Positions 15,475 through 23,930 of a stretch of DNA of 32,330 bases are shown piece by piece. Positions within the stretch are counted from its first letter, which is position 1; the number at the start of each line of letters is the position of its first letter. A program made the position numbers and the translations under genes. The notes below the pieces were generated by a model. It saw nothing but the letters and a program-made list of their open reading frames with translations, was not told the DNA's origin and searched no databases. The stretch comes from an uncultured Bacteroidales bacterium (GTDB taxonomy: Bacteria; Bacteroidota; Bacteroidia; Bacteroidales; UBA932), in assembly GCA_946185745.1 (NCBI GenBank), contig CAMHKQ010000023.1, positions 1-32,330 on the forward strand. The letters run 5' to 3'.

Positions 15475-16920
15475 TTATTCCTTCGCGAATCCGAAGTAGC
15501 CCGTCTTGCCGGAAGGCGAAACGCCCTCGATGTAGACCGTACGTCTGCTCTTCTTCGCTGCTTCTACAACTTCCTGAGGCGTACTTACGGGCTGGTCGTT
15601 CACGTAAAGGATGATGAAACCGTCGGAAGCTCCGGCCTCGGCGAGCGCGCCGCTGCCTGCACTTGCGATCTTCACTCCCTTCTGGAGCCCGAGCCTGGCA
15701 AGTTCTTCCTTGCCCGCCTGGACCAGTTTGCCGCCGTAGAAAGCGACCGAGCCGTCTTCGGCGACGGTGCCGGTATTATCGGCAGTGCCCTGGAACTCGA
15801 CCTGCAGGTCGACGGTCCTGCCCTTCCGGATGACGGTAGCGCCCGCCTTGTCTCCGGGATGATAGCTGTTGACCTTTGCCTGAAGGCTGCTGGGAGTCGT
15901 GATCGGGGTTCCGCCCAGATTTACCAGGATGTCACCTTCCCTGATGCCGGCCTTGTCGGCCGCCCCGCCCTTCGTAACCTCGTTAATATATACGCCGTCA
16001 AGACTGGAAAGTTTCATCTCTTCCGCTATTTTTTCGGTCACGGGACTCATTGCGACACCGAGCTTTGCACGCTTCACGCTGCCGAAGTCGATGAGGTCGC
16101 CGACAATCTTCCTGACGATGTTGGAAGGCACGGCGAAAGAATAGCCGGTGTAGGCCCTGGTCTGGGAAACTATGGCGGTGTTGATGCCCACCAGTTCACC
16201 CTTCTTGTTGACGAGTGCGCCGCCGGAGTTGCCGGGATTGACGGCCGCATCGGTCTGTATGAACGACTCGATCTTGAATTCGCCGGTATAATTGGGAAGG
16301 CTGCGGCCCTTGGCCGAGACGATGCCCGCCGTGATGGTGCCCTTGAGCTGCTCTCCGAGCGGAGAACCGATGGCGAGCACCCACTCGCCGAGACGGAGCT
16401 GGTCGCTGTCGCCGAAAGGCACGATGGGAAGGCCCTCGGCATCTATCTTGATGAGGGCGACGTCGGTGGCGGGATCGGTGCCGATGACCCTGGCCTCGTA
16501 GGATTTGTTGTTGTTCAGAGTGACTTCTATCTTGGTGGCGCCCTGGACCACATGGTTGTTCGTGACTATGTATCCGTCGGGCCGGATTATGACTCCGGAG
16601 CCGCTCCCCTGCTGTTCATAGTCCTGGCTTTCGGGAAGGCCGAAGAAATACCTGAACATAGGAGGAAGGTCGTATTCCTGAGTGGTCTTGACTGTCACCT
16701 TGACATAGACTACGGCGTCGGCCGAGGACTCGGCGGCGTAGGTGAGGTCGGGATAGTCGGTATCGGTAAGATTTACGGTGCGGTATGGATTTCCGTCCAC
16801 TGAATAGGATGTGACAGCCTGCTGAGCTTTCTGCTGCGGGGTAGCCGCCTTTGCCGTGATGAACGCTACGAGTGCGCTGGCAAGCACGGCGACGATTGTC
16901 GTAAAGGTTTCTCTTTTCAT
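15475..16920 (-). CDS. htrA: HtrA/DegP-type periplasmic serine protease (Do family)
   Basis: ATP-independent protease and chaperone for misfolded envelope proteins, 481 residues. The N-terminal hydrophobic segment (about 6-26) acts as a signal peptide or anchor. The trypsin-like domain spans about 60-270 with the triad H123 (VTNNHVV), D153 (TDVALIK) and S232 (GNSGGAL). The first PDZ domain is at about 280-380 ([34 protein letters not shown]). The C-terminal 95 residues resemble a second, diverged PDZ ([32 protein letters not shown]). It is the first gene of the operon with rpoD and argS, divergent from dnaN across 137 bp. Confidence 0.95.
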   Translation of the reverse strand: MKRETFTTIVAVLASALVAFITAKAATPQQKAQQAVTSYSVDGNPYRTVNLTDTDYPDLTYAAESSADAVVYVKVTVKTTQEYDLPPMFRYFFGLPESQDYEQQGSGSGVIIRPDGYIVTNNHVVQGATKIEVTLNNNKSYEARVIGTDPATDVALIKIDAEGLPIVPFGDSDQLRLGEWVLAIGSPLGEQLKGTITAGIVSAKGRSLPNYTGEFKIESFIQTDAAVNPGNSGGALVNKKGELVGINTAIVSQTRAYTGYSFAVPSNIVRKIVGDLIDFGSVKRAKLGVAMSPVTEKIAEEMKLSSLDGVYINEVTKGGAADKAGIREGDILVNLGGTPITTPSSLQAKVNSYHPGDKAGATVIRKGRTVDLQVEFQGTADNTGTVAEDGSVAFYGGKLVQAGKEELARLGLQKGVKIASAGSGALAEAGASDGFIILYVNDQPVSTPQEVVEAAKKSRRTVYIEGVSPSGKTGYFGFAKE

Positions 16921-16964
16921 TTTATTGTCATTTTGTCGTATTGTCCTTTCCCCGGTAAAAAAAT

Positions 16965-16973
16965 CAAAAGATA
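16965..16973 (-). promoter_or_regulatory. Possible promoter for the htrA-rpoD operon
   Basis: On the minus strand TATCTTTTG resembles TAnnTTTG with one extra T, 44 nt before the htrA ATG at 16920. The region between htrA and dnaN is A/T-rich and also holds the palindrome CATATAATTATTATATTTG-like stretch used by dnaN. Weak evidence. Confidence 0.35.
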
Positions 16974-16998
16974 TGCCAAAATTCTCCCATATAATTAT

Positions 16999-17006
16999 TA
17001 TATTTG
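16999..17006 (+). promoter_or_regulatory. -7 promoter box for the dnaN operon
   Basis: TATATTTG is an exact -7 match, 51 nt before the dnaN ATG at 17058, giving a normal untranslated leader of roughly 45 nt. No well-spaced TTTG -33 box is evident upstream. Confidence 0.6.
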
Positions 17007-17057
17007 CATTCCGCCCCCTTGAGTGAGGGCCTTAACGCTAAAATAAAAGTTTGCTAT

Positions 17058-18176
17058 ATGGAATTCAACGTTTCAAGCGCAGAGCTGCTCAAAGGCATGA
17101 TGGACGTATCGAAAGCCGTCCCCGTCAAATCCGCCCTTCCAATACTGGAATACTTCCTCTTCGAGCTGAGGGGCAACACCCTCCGCATCACCGCCTCCGA
17201 CCAGGAGCTCACCCTCCGCACCGAGGTTGAAGTGGACGCCAAGGAAGACGGCAGCATAGCCGCTCCCGCCAGCCAGCTCATCGCCCTCTTCAAGGCCCTC
17301 CCCGACCAGCCGGTATCCATCCGCACCACCGGCGAATCGTCCTTCGAGTGCGTGTGGAGCAACGGCAACTCTTCGCTTCCGTTCTTCCCCGCCGCCGACT
17401 TCCCCGAAATCAAGGGCGTGTCCGACGAGGCCCAGAGCATCGTTTTCCCGGCAGAATCCCTCATCGAGGGCATCTCCAGCACCATATACGCAACGGCCGA
17501 CGATGAAATGCGTCCCGCCATGAACGGTATCTTCTTCGACATGACGCCGGACAACACCACCCTCGTGGCATCCGACTCCCACAAGCTCATCTGCTACACC
17601 ACCGCCGATGTAAAGGCCTCCGAGCCCGCCTCCTTCATCCTCCACAAAAAGCCCGCGGGAGTGCTCCGCTCCACCGTCAGCAAGGAAGACGAAGAAGTGA
17701 AGGTGTCGTTCGATTCCTCCACCGTGGTGTTCACCTTCGGCTCCACCGTCATGATCTGTCGCCTCGTAGTGGGCAAGTACCCGAAATACCGCGACGTCAT
17801 CCCGCAGAACAACAGCAATGTCCTCCGGATCGACCGCGAGCAGCTGCTCAGCACCGTGCGCCGCATATCCGTGTTCGCCAACAAGGCCTCGAACCACATC
17901 AAGTTCGACCTCAAGGAAGGCCAGCTCGAACTCACCGCCCAGGATCTCGGTTTCGCCATCGCAGCATATGAAAAGCTCAACTGCGACTACTCCGGCGACG
18001 ACCTCACCATCGGCTTCAAATCCTCCTTCCTCATCGACATCCTGGCAAACATGAGCTGCGAGACCATAGTCCTCAAGTTCGCGGATTCCCGTCGCGCCGC
18101 CCTCATCGTTCCGTCGGAAGAAGAGAGTGCAAGCGAAAAGCTGTGCGGCATCCTCATGCCTATAATGGTCTCGTAA
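17058..18176 (+). CDS. dnaN: DNA polymerase III beta subunit (sliding clamp)
   Basis: Ring-shaped processivity clamp that holds DNA polymerase III on DNA, 372 residues in three similar domains. The start MEFNVSSAELLKGMMDVSKAVP at 17058 fits the conserved N-terminus; an in-frame ATG at 17004 lies inside the promoter region and is rejected. Typical clamp segments include PILEYFLFELRGNTLRITASDQELTL, RPAMNGIFFD, ASDSHKL and the C-terminal IMPIMVS. It leads a three-gene plus-strand unit; the exonuclease starts 10 nt after its stop. Confidence 0.97.
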   Translation: MEFNVSSAELLKGMMDVSKAVPVKSALPILEYFLFELRGNTLRITASDQELTLRTEVEVDAKEDGSIAAPASQLIALFKALPDQPVSIRTTGESSFECVWSNGNSSLPFFPAADFPEIKGVSDEAQSIVFPAESLIEGISSTIYATADDEMRPAMNGIFFDMTPDNTTLVASDSHKLICYTTADVKASEPASFILHKKPAGVLRSTVSKEDEEVKVSFDSSTVVFTFGSTVMICRLVVGKYPKYRDVIPQNNSNVLRIDREQLLSTVRRISVFANKASNHIKFDLKEGQLELTAQDLGFAIAAYEKLNCDYSGDDLTIGFKSSFLIDILANMSCETIVLKFADSRRAALIVPSEEESASEKLCGILMPIMVS

Positions 18177-18186
18177 GCAGCAAGTT

Positions 18187-19164
18187 ATGGAACTTAACCT
18201 GAAAAAGCCCCTGCTTTTCTTCGACATAGAGAGCACGGGGCTTTCCATTCCGTCCGACTCCATTGTCGAACTCAGTTTCGTGAAGGTCTTCCCCGGCGAA
18301 AACACGCCCCGTGTCAAGACCTGGCGCATCAAGCCGTGGGACTACGAAGCCCGTGCCCAGAGGCACATGGGCGAAGAAGCCTCGAAGGTCAACGGCATCA
18401 CCGACGACATGCTCACGGACTGTCCCCGTTTCCTCGAGCTCGCCCCTGAAATAGTGGAGTGGCTCCGCGGGTCCGATCTTGCCGGCTTCAACGCCGCCAA
18501 GTTCGACCTGCCCATGCTGGCAGAGGAAATCGAGAGGGTCAGGAGCTACTGCCTCCAGCGCATAGGCTCTTTCAGCACGCCCGAGGCCAACAAGGAAAAG
18601 GCCCGCGAAATGCTCAAGGCCATCGAAATCGACCTGCACGAGCCCGCAATGGTGGACGTGCAGAACATCTACCATGCCATGGAACCCAGGAATCTGCGCG
18701 CCGCGTACCGTTTCTACTGCGGCGGGAAAGACTTCGAGAACGCCCATTCCGCCGAAGCCGACACAATGGCCACCTACGAAGTGCTCAAATCGCAGCTGGA
18801 TTTCTACAAGGAGCCTGCACCTTATCGCGAGCAGGTGCTCAAGAACGATGTCCAGGCCCTCTCAGCCTTCGCCGGCAGGAAATACGTGGACTTTTCGGGC
18901 CATCTCATCTACGACGACTCCGGCCTCACCGACCCGTCCCATATCCTCATCAACTTCGGCAAGCACAAGGGCCGCACCGCCCGTGAAATCTACGAAAGGG
19001 AGCCTTCATATTTCTCTTGGGTAGACCAGGGCAGCTTCTCGCTCGACACCAAGGCCCAGTTCGCCCGTATCCGCAAGCAGATAGACGAGGAAAAGGCCGG
19101 CCCCGCCAGCGCCGAGGCCCTGAAAGGGCTCGCCGACAGGTTTAACGGAGGCAAGCTGTTCTAG
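18187..19164 (+). CDS. DnaQ-like 3'-5' exonuclease (DEDDh) with ExoX-type C-terminal domain
   Basis: Exonuclease of the DNA polymerase III epsilon superfamily, 325 residues, probably removing 3' nucleotides during replication or repair. Exo I motif is FFDIESTG with D13 and E15. Exo II is ADLAGFNAAKFDLPML. Exo III is HSAEADTMAT, giving the His and Asp of the DEDDh type. The C-terminal part (about 230-300: YDDSGLTDPSHILINFGKHKGRTAREIYEREPSYFSW) matches the small zinc-free domain also found at the C-terminus of exodeoxyribonuclease X-like proteins. The position right behind dnaN supports a role at the replication fork. Confidence 0.9.
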   Translation: MELNLKKPLLFFDIESTGLSIPSDSIVELSFVKVFPGENTPRVKTWRIKPWDYEARAQRHMGEEASKVNGITDDMLTDCPRFLELAPEIVEWLRGSDLAGFNAAKFDLPMLAEEIERVRSYCLQRIGSFSTPEANKEKAREMLKAIEIDLHEPAMVDVQNIYHAMEPRNLRAAYRFYCGGKDFENAHSAEADTMATYEVLKSQLDFYKEPAPYREQVLKNDVQALSAFAGRKYVDFSGHLIYDDSGLTDPSHILINFGKHKGRTAREIYEREPSYFSWVDQGSFSLDTKAQFARIRKQIDEEKAGPASAEALKGLADRFNGGKLF

Positions 19165-19179
19165 CTTTTCCTGCTGCCC

Positions 19180-19731
19180 ATGAACATTCTTGTAAGAACG
19201 GCCGACGGGAGCGTATACACGCGCCCGGACACATCGTGGAACCGCAAGAGCGACGATTATTACGTGCCCGACTGCGTGAACGGCCTTTCTTGGGCTCCTG
19301 TTCTCTTTATCCGCATCTCCCGCCCGGGGAAATGCATCGGCACGGGCTTCGCACCGCGTTATTACGACGGGGCCGGCTTCGGAGTCCTGTTCTATGCTGA
19401 ACCCATGCTGACTTCCAGCCCTGCCGGCTTTGCAGCCTCGGCCTGCTTCGACCACAGCTCCCTGCTCTCCGAAACACTTCAGGATACTGCCGATATCGCA
19501 GGGAAGAGTTTCCTGGTTTGCAAAGACGGGGCACCAATCTTCGAATCCGCGGCCTGCGACATTTCAATCATGAACGGCGCCCTGTCGGCTGCCTCCGCTT
19601 CGTGCCTGGTGCGTCACGGCGACCTTCTTTGCCAGGAACTGGCCCCGCTGCAGCACCTCTGCAGCCGCACCGACGGTACGGTACGGCTTTCCTCCGGAGC
19701 CCTTCTGGACCTCCGCATCGTATTCGCCTAG
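19180..19731 (+). CDS. Degenerate fumarylacetoacetate hydrolase (FAH)-fold protein
   Basis: 183 residues. Several segments match the small Bacteroidales FAH-family proteins as I know them: VYTRPDTSWNRKSDDYYVPD (family: KPDTALLKDNKPFFIPD), VLFIRISRPGKCIGTGFAPRYYD (family: VVRISRLGKNIAERFAPRYYD), a later CFDHSS (family: FDGSA) and the terminal LLDLRIVF. The E-x-E metal ligands normally in HYE(V/L)E are replaced here (LSWAPVLF), and the GTP-A-GVG segment near the end is lost. The protein therefore keeps the fold but probably not the hydrolase activity. It follows the exonuclease by 15 nt and its stop overlaps the convergent acyl-CoA synthetase stop (CTAG). Function unknown. Confidence 0.75.
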   Translation: MNILVRTADGSVYTRPDTSWNRKSDDYYVPDCVNGLSWAPVLFIRISRPGKCIGTGFAPRYYDGAGFGVLFYAEPMLTSSPAGFAASACFDHSSLLSETLQDTADIAGKSFLVCKDGAPIFESAACDISIMNGALSAASASCLVRHGDLLCQELAPLQHLCSRTDGTVRLSSGALLDLRIVFA

Positions 19732-21443
19732 CTTTCTTTCCGGGCTTCTTCCTTTTCCAGCACGGTATAGGCCACCTTTCCCACCAGAGTGGTGGGCAGG
19801 GATTCGCGGAACTCTATCTCCGTAGGCAGGGCATATTTGGCAATGTGCCGCCTGCAGTGCTGCATGATGGACTGACGCATGTCTTCATCGGCGGGGCAGT
19901 TTTCCTTGAGCACTACAAACGCCTTCACCCTCTGCATCTTGAGCGGATCCTTGACCCCGATGATACAGCTTCTCTGCACGGCAGGATGCCCCTCGATTAT
20001 GTTCTCCAGCTGTGAAGGATACACGTTGTAACCGTTGGTGACAATCATGCGCTTCATGCGCTGGCTGAAGTAAATGAACCCTTCGCCGTCCATGCGGCCA
20101 AGGTCGCCGGTGTGCAGCCACACATGTCCGTCAGCGTGGGTCCTGAGGGTTTCCCTGTTCTCCTCTTCATGGCCTATATAGCCAAGCATCATGGACGGGC
20201 CGGTGAGGCAGATTTCGCCTTCCTCGCCAAACGGGATTTCGTCGCAGGTTCCGGGCTTGCAGATCTTGAAATAGGTGTCCGGGAAAGGAATGCCGATAGA
20301 GCCTTCCTTCTCCTTGTTGTAGGGGGTAAGGCAGCAGGCAGTCACGCATTCAGTGGTACCGTAACCCTCCCTCACGCGCACCGAAGCGTTGTGGGCCGCC
20401 AGGAAGGCGTCGAACTTCTTCTTCAGTTCGATGGTGAGGGAATCGCCGCCGGAGAACACCCCGCGCAGGCAGCTCAGGTCGGCCCCGTCCAGATACTTGT
20501 TGCGGGTAATGGCCTCGAAGAGCGTGGGAACGCCGGCGATGAAGTTTGGCTGGGTCTTGCGGATGAGCTTGGCGTAGCTCTTCACGTTGAAGCGCGGAAC
20601 CAGGATGGACGTTCCTCCTATGTACAGCATGGTGTGGATGCAAACACCCAGGCCGAAGCCGTGGAATACCGGCATTGCAGCCAGCATCTTAGCGTGGTGA
20701 GTTTCCTTGTTGGCCATGTTGGCGGTCTGCCAGGCGAGAGCGTTGAAATTCAGATCGCTCAGCATGATGCCTTTGGTGGTTCCGGTGGTGCCGCCCGAGA
20801 ACAGTACTACAGCCTCGGTGCGGTAGTCCTTGTCGGCCACATATCCGTCGGTGACGCTTTCGCCCAGCTTGAGGAAATCCTTCCAAACGATGTCTTTCTC
20901 CCCTTTTACCTTGGGGAATTTGCGCTCCGTGAGGAGCTTCTGGCCGATATTGAGCGGGAAGGCAAGCTCGTCGGACGCCCGGCATACCACGAGTTTTTCG
21001 ATTGGGCGCTGCTTCTTTACTTCCAGGAACTTGTCATAGAACTGGTCCAGCGTCACAGCAATCGAGCAGGAAGCCTCGTTCATGTAGAAGACCAGTTCAG
21101 TCACCGCCGACAGCGGATGCACCATTGTGGGAATGGCGCCGATACGGTTGAGACCGTAAAGGCAGAAAACGGCCTGGGGCACGTTGGGAAGGCATACCAG
21201 CACCCGCATGCCCGCGCGTACGCCCATGGCATGGAAGCTCCGGGCCACTTTGTCGATTTCGGCCGCAAGACGGGTATAGGAACAGGCTTTTCCCATAAAT
21301 GAGAGAGCGGGAAAATCCCCCTCCATGGCCGCCCTTTCAATCACCGCGGCGGATATGGTTTTTTCACTGTAATTCAGGTTAGGTGCCACTTCGCCGTAAC
21401 TCTCCATCCATGGCGTGGCAACATTGTCCAGTTTGTATTGCAT
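19728..21443 (-). CDS. AMP-forming acyl-CoA synthetase (long-chain fatty acid-CoA ligase-like)
   Basis: ANL-superfamily enzyme of 571 residues that activates a carboxylic acid with ATP to an acyl-adenylate and then a CoA thioester. Signature segments: phosphate loop LFSGGTTGTTKGIMLS, GYGTTECVTACCL, EGEICLTGPSMMLGYI, the hinge-containing WLHTGDLGRMDGEGFIYFSQRMKRMI, and the late lysine in TTLVGKVAYTVLEKE. The N-terminus YSEKTISAAVIERAAMEGDFPALSFMGKACSYTRL is like FadD-type enzymes. Medium or long fatty acids are likely substrates but this is inferred. It begins 10 nt after the E2-like gene and ends the seven-gene minus-strand run. Confidence 0.92.
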   Translation of the reverse strand: MQYKLDNVATPWMESYGEVAPNLNYSEKTISAAVIERAAMEGDFPALSFMGKACSYTRLAAEIDKVARSFHAMGVRAGMRVLVCLPNVPQAVFCLYGLNRIGAIPTMVHPLSAVTELVFYMNEASCSIAVTLDQFYDKFLEVKKQRPIEKLVVCRASDELAFPLNIGQKLLTERKFPKVKGEKDIVWKDFLKLGESVTDGYVADKDYRTEAVVLFSGGTTGTTKGIMLSDLNFNALAWQTANMANKETHHAKMLAAMPVFHGFGLGVCIHTMLYIGGTSILVPRFNVKSYAKLIRKTQPNFIAGVPTLFEAITRNKYLDGADLSCLRGVFSGGDSLTIELKKKFDAFLAAHNASVRVREGYGTTECVTACCLTPYNKEKEGSIGIPFPDTYFKICKPGTCDEIPFGEEGEICLTGPSMMLGYIGHEEENRETLRTHADGHVWLHTGDLGRMDGEGFIYFSQRMKRMIVTNGYNVYPSQLENIIEGHPAVQRSCIIGVKDPLKMQRVKAFVVLKENCPADEDMRQSIMQHCRRHIAKYALPTEIEFRESLPTTLVGKVAYTVLEKEEARKES

Positions 21444-21453
21444 GGTTCAGGTT

Positions 21454-22356
21454 TTAGTCAAAGTCAATCGGGGTATTGGCCGGAAGGTCCAGAAGTTCGG
21501 GATTCTGGAAGATCTTCCTCACCAGACGGAGCGTCTTGGCGAAATAATAGCCGTCGGCGATGCGCTCATCTATGGTGAGACCCAGCTTGATGGTATTGCG
21601 CATCTCATAGCTGCCATCCTCCTTGAAGAAAGGACGCAGTTTCTTCTCCCCTATCACCACGAAGAAGGAGATAGTTCCCCAGTTGAACAGGTGGTGATAG
21701 TCGGCGTTCATCTTTATGGACCCCAGATTGGAGATATAAGCGCTTGAATAGCAGGGATCGTCGATGGCCAGCGACTTGGGATAAATGCCATAATACTGCA
21801 TTCTTCTCATGCTCCATGCAAGGAGGCGGAAAAGGGGCCTGGGCAGATGGCTTATGACCTTGAGCGCGTCGTCAACGCCCACGCCGGACTTGTCGGAGCG
21901 GACCCTTGTGACGAACTTCTGCACGTAGGTATGAACCTGCTCCATCGGGGACTCCCCGTCCGGCCTGAGCACGAACTTCGCCATGGCTTCCTCCCCTTCG
22001 TCCGAGAACTGCCGCTTAACGTTGAAGGCCACTTCGATCTGCTTCCGTTCGTAGAAATGGCCTCCGGCGATGAAATAGTTCATCTTGGGCCTGAGAAGGA
22101 TGGCCTTTGAGATTGCAGCGGTGATGAAATGGAACCAAGTGTACTTGAAATCGGGATTTCCGGCATTCTTCGCGGCAAGGTATTTATCCACTTCGGTAAG
22201 GTCGAAGACCTCTCCCAGTACGGCTTCATTCTCGATTCGTGAGCCGAAAATGTACGGCATCATCACATGGACCGGGTCAAGGCCTCTCACACGGTATCCG
22301 TCCCAGCGGTCTCCCCATTTTTTCTTTCGGTTTTGCATATTCAGGTTATTATTCAT
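21454..22356 (-). CDS. E2-type (2-oxoacid dehydrogenase) acyltransferase-like protein lacking the catalytic His
   Basis: About 300 residues resembling the stand-alone catalytic domain of lipoyl acyltransferases and chloramphenicol acetyltransferase; no lipoyl or E3-binding domains precede it. Fold markers include ILLRPKMNYFI, FNVKRQF, AYISNLGSIKM and the C-terminal LGLTIDERIADGYYFAK. In active enzymes the last motif is HxxxDG; here the His is Glu (E-R-I-A-D-G), so classical acyl transfer is doubtful. The start is uncertain: ATG codons at 22371, 22356 and 22338 are in frame, the first two overlapping the HD gene. I chose 22356. It sits between an HD hydrolase and an acyl-CoA synthetase, suggesting a task in acyl metabolism. 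Confidence 0.75.
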   Translation of the reverse strand: MNNNLNMQNRKKKWGDRWDGYRVRGLDPVHVMMPYIFGSRIENEAVLGEVFDLTEVDKYLAAKNAGNPDFKYTWFHFITAAISKAILLRPKMNYFIAGGHFYERKQIEVAFNVKRQFSDEGEEAMAKFVLRPDGESPMEQVHTYVQKFVTRVRSDKSGVGVDDALKVISHLPRPLFRLLAWSMRRMQYYGIYPKSLAIDDPCYSSAYISNLGSIKMNADYHHLFNWGTISFFVVIGEKKLRPFFKEDGSYEMRNTIKLGLTIDERIADGYYFAKTLRLVRKIFQNPELLDLPANTPIDFD

Positions 22357-22978
22357 TTGATCTTTCTTCATTGAACAGTTTCTCGAAGACCGCGCGCAGC
22401 TCGGACGGGGAATCGATCAGGGCGCGGAGGGCTTCCAGACGGCCGGCATTCGGGCTCTCGGGGATATAAAGGTGCAGATACCCGCCGTAACCGTACTTCT
22501 CGCGCAGATGCGCAAGGGTACGTTCCCAATGCCCTTCCTGATCCAGTTCGGGATAATGCGAAAGCCCGTACTGGATGGTGCGGCGGACTATGGTCTCGGC
22601 GTCTATCACTCTGTCGGCTTCGGCCAGGATACGGCCGTAGATGCTGCGGGGCTCGTGTTTCGACGAAGCGCGGTGATCTTCCGCCGCCTGGGCGATGGTC
22701 TCTATCTGCTCCGGTAAAAACCACTTTGCGAGGGACTTGTCGCTCCGGATGATGCGCCCCGACGCCAGATGGTGGGTTTCGCGTCCTTCGGCAAGGCCGA
22801 GGTCGTGAAATGCCGCAGCGGCATAAACCATGTCAACGTTTACGTCATAATGCTTCGCAAGCATCAGGCTCTGCTCTATGACCGTACGCACGTGGTCTTC
22901 CCTGTGCGCCTTGTCGAAGGCCGCGTAACGCGGAATGATCTCCCTCTCGCAGTATTCTTCAAGACTCTTTTCCATCAT
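22349..22978 (-). CDS. HD-domain phosphohydrolase
   Basis: 209-residue metal-dependent hydrolase of the HD superfamily. Metal ligands appear as HREDHVRTV (H25/H29), the HD pair H58-D59 in AAAAFHDLGL, a later H (AAEDHRAS) and the distal Asp in ILAEADRVID. The overall shape is like uncharacterised cytoplasmic HD proteins acting on nucleotides or other phosphate esters; the substrate is not predictable. Two adjacent start codons exist (22978 and 22975). It overlaps the transporter gene upstream by about 20 nt and the E2-like gene downstream, so expression is coupled. Confidence 0.88.
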   Translation of the reverse strand: MMEKSLEEYCEREIIPRYAAFDKAHREDHVRTVIEQSLMLAKHYDVNVDMVYAAAAFHDLGLAEGRETHHLASGRIIRSDKSLAKWFLPEQIETIAQAAEDHRASSKHEPRSIYGRILAEADRVIDAETIVRRTIQYGLSHYPELDQEGHWERTLAHLREKYGYGGYLHLYIPESPNAGRLEALRALIDSPSELRAVFEKLFNEERSNE

Positions 22979-23930
22979 TGTTTCTGTAATGCTGGAGTTC
23001 CCAGGAATTGATCATATTCTGGCATACGGCATAAAGCCCGCCGGCTACAGAGGTAATCGGCGTCATATAATTGAATCCCAGCCAGATAAGGAAGCCGGTA
23101 TTCTTTTGTCCGAAAGTCTGCCCTGCAGTAACGGAGACGCGGCGGCCGTAGCCCTTGGCGATCTTCCTGCCAAGGCAGAACTGCAGCAGACAGCATGCAA
23201 GCGCCACCAGGCCGATGAGCACAGCCATCCATATGGAAGCGTGCGACTGTCTGAGAGCACGGGTGGCCAGGGACATGGCAAGCATCAGGCTGATCCCCCA
23301 GACATAGAAAGCCCAGCCGGTATAGCGGGCCAGCCATTTCTGTACTCCGGGAAGAGTGAAGCGGATAAGCCATGCCAGGGCACAGGGCAGCACGAGCATC
23401 GAGAAAACCCTCTTCGTGACTATCCACAGCAGGGAGAAATACCCTACACCCTCCTGCGGGCACACCAGGGGCACCGTCGCGGGAATGAGCAGGGTCGACA
23501 TGAGATCGCAGAGCAGCAGGTAAGCCATTGTCTGCTGCAGGTCCCCACCTATCCTGGAGGTGATCACTCCGCAGGCGGAGGCGGTGGGACAGACGAAACA
23601 GAGCATCGCGCACTCCGAGAGGATGCGCAGGTTCCCTTCCGGCAGAAGCACCGTTATCGCGGTGAAAACCGCAAAAAGGAGCGCCTGCACTCCCAGTACC
23701 TCGGCATGCCACCTGTGCACCTTGAGGTCGGACGGGGCGGTGACGTTGAACTGGAGGAAGAGCATCACTCCTACAAGGAAAGGCTGAAGGTCCCTCGCAA
23801 CCTCAATGTAGCCGCCCTCGGCCCTTTCCAGGCCTGGAACCATGGCCAGAAGCAGGTACAACCCCACTCCCAGGACCATGCTGATCAGCAGCATCCACTT
23901 TCCGAGGAACGATTTGGCCTTATTCGACAT
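22959..23930 (-). CDS. BASS-family (bile acid:sodium symporter-like) membrane transporter
   Basis: Inner-membrane carrier of 323 residues with nine to ten hydrophobic helices. The order of segments fits the SBF/BASS fold: VARDLQPFLVGVMLFLQFNVTAP, CAMLCFVCPTASACGVITSRIGGD (the discontinuous-helix Pro/Ser/Ala region), LLCDLMSTLLIPATVPLV, and TAGQTFGQKNTGFLIWLGFNYMTPITSVAGGLYAVCQN, a stretch I associate with Bacteroidetes members of the family. Bile acids are only one of several known substrates (others are organic acids and vitamins), so the true substrate is open. The start overlaps the RlmI-like gene by 11 nt. Confidence 0.9.
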   Translation of the reverse strand: MSNKAKSFLGKWMLLISMVLGVGLYLLLAMVPGLERAEGGYIEVARDLQPFLVGVMLFLQFNVTAPSDLKVHRWHAEVLGVQALLFAVFTAITVLLPEGNLRILSECAMLCFVCPTASACGVITSRIGGDLQQTMAYLLLCDLMSTLLIPATVPLVCPQEGVGYFSLLWIVTKRVFSMLVLPCALAWLIRFTLPGVQKWLARYTGWAFYVWGISLMLAMSLATRALRQSHASIWMAVLIGLVALACCLLQFCLGRKIAKGYGRRVSVTAGQTFGQKNTGFLIWLGFNYMTPITSVAGGLYAVCQNMINSWELQHYRNNDGKES

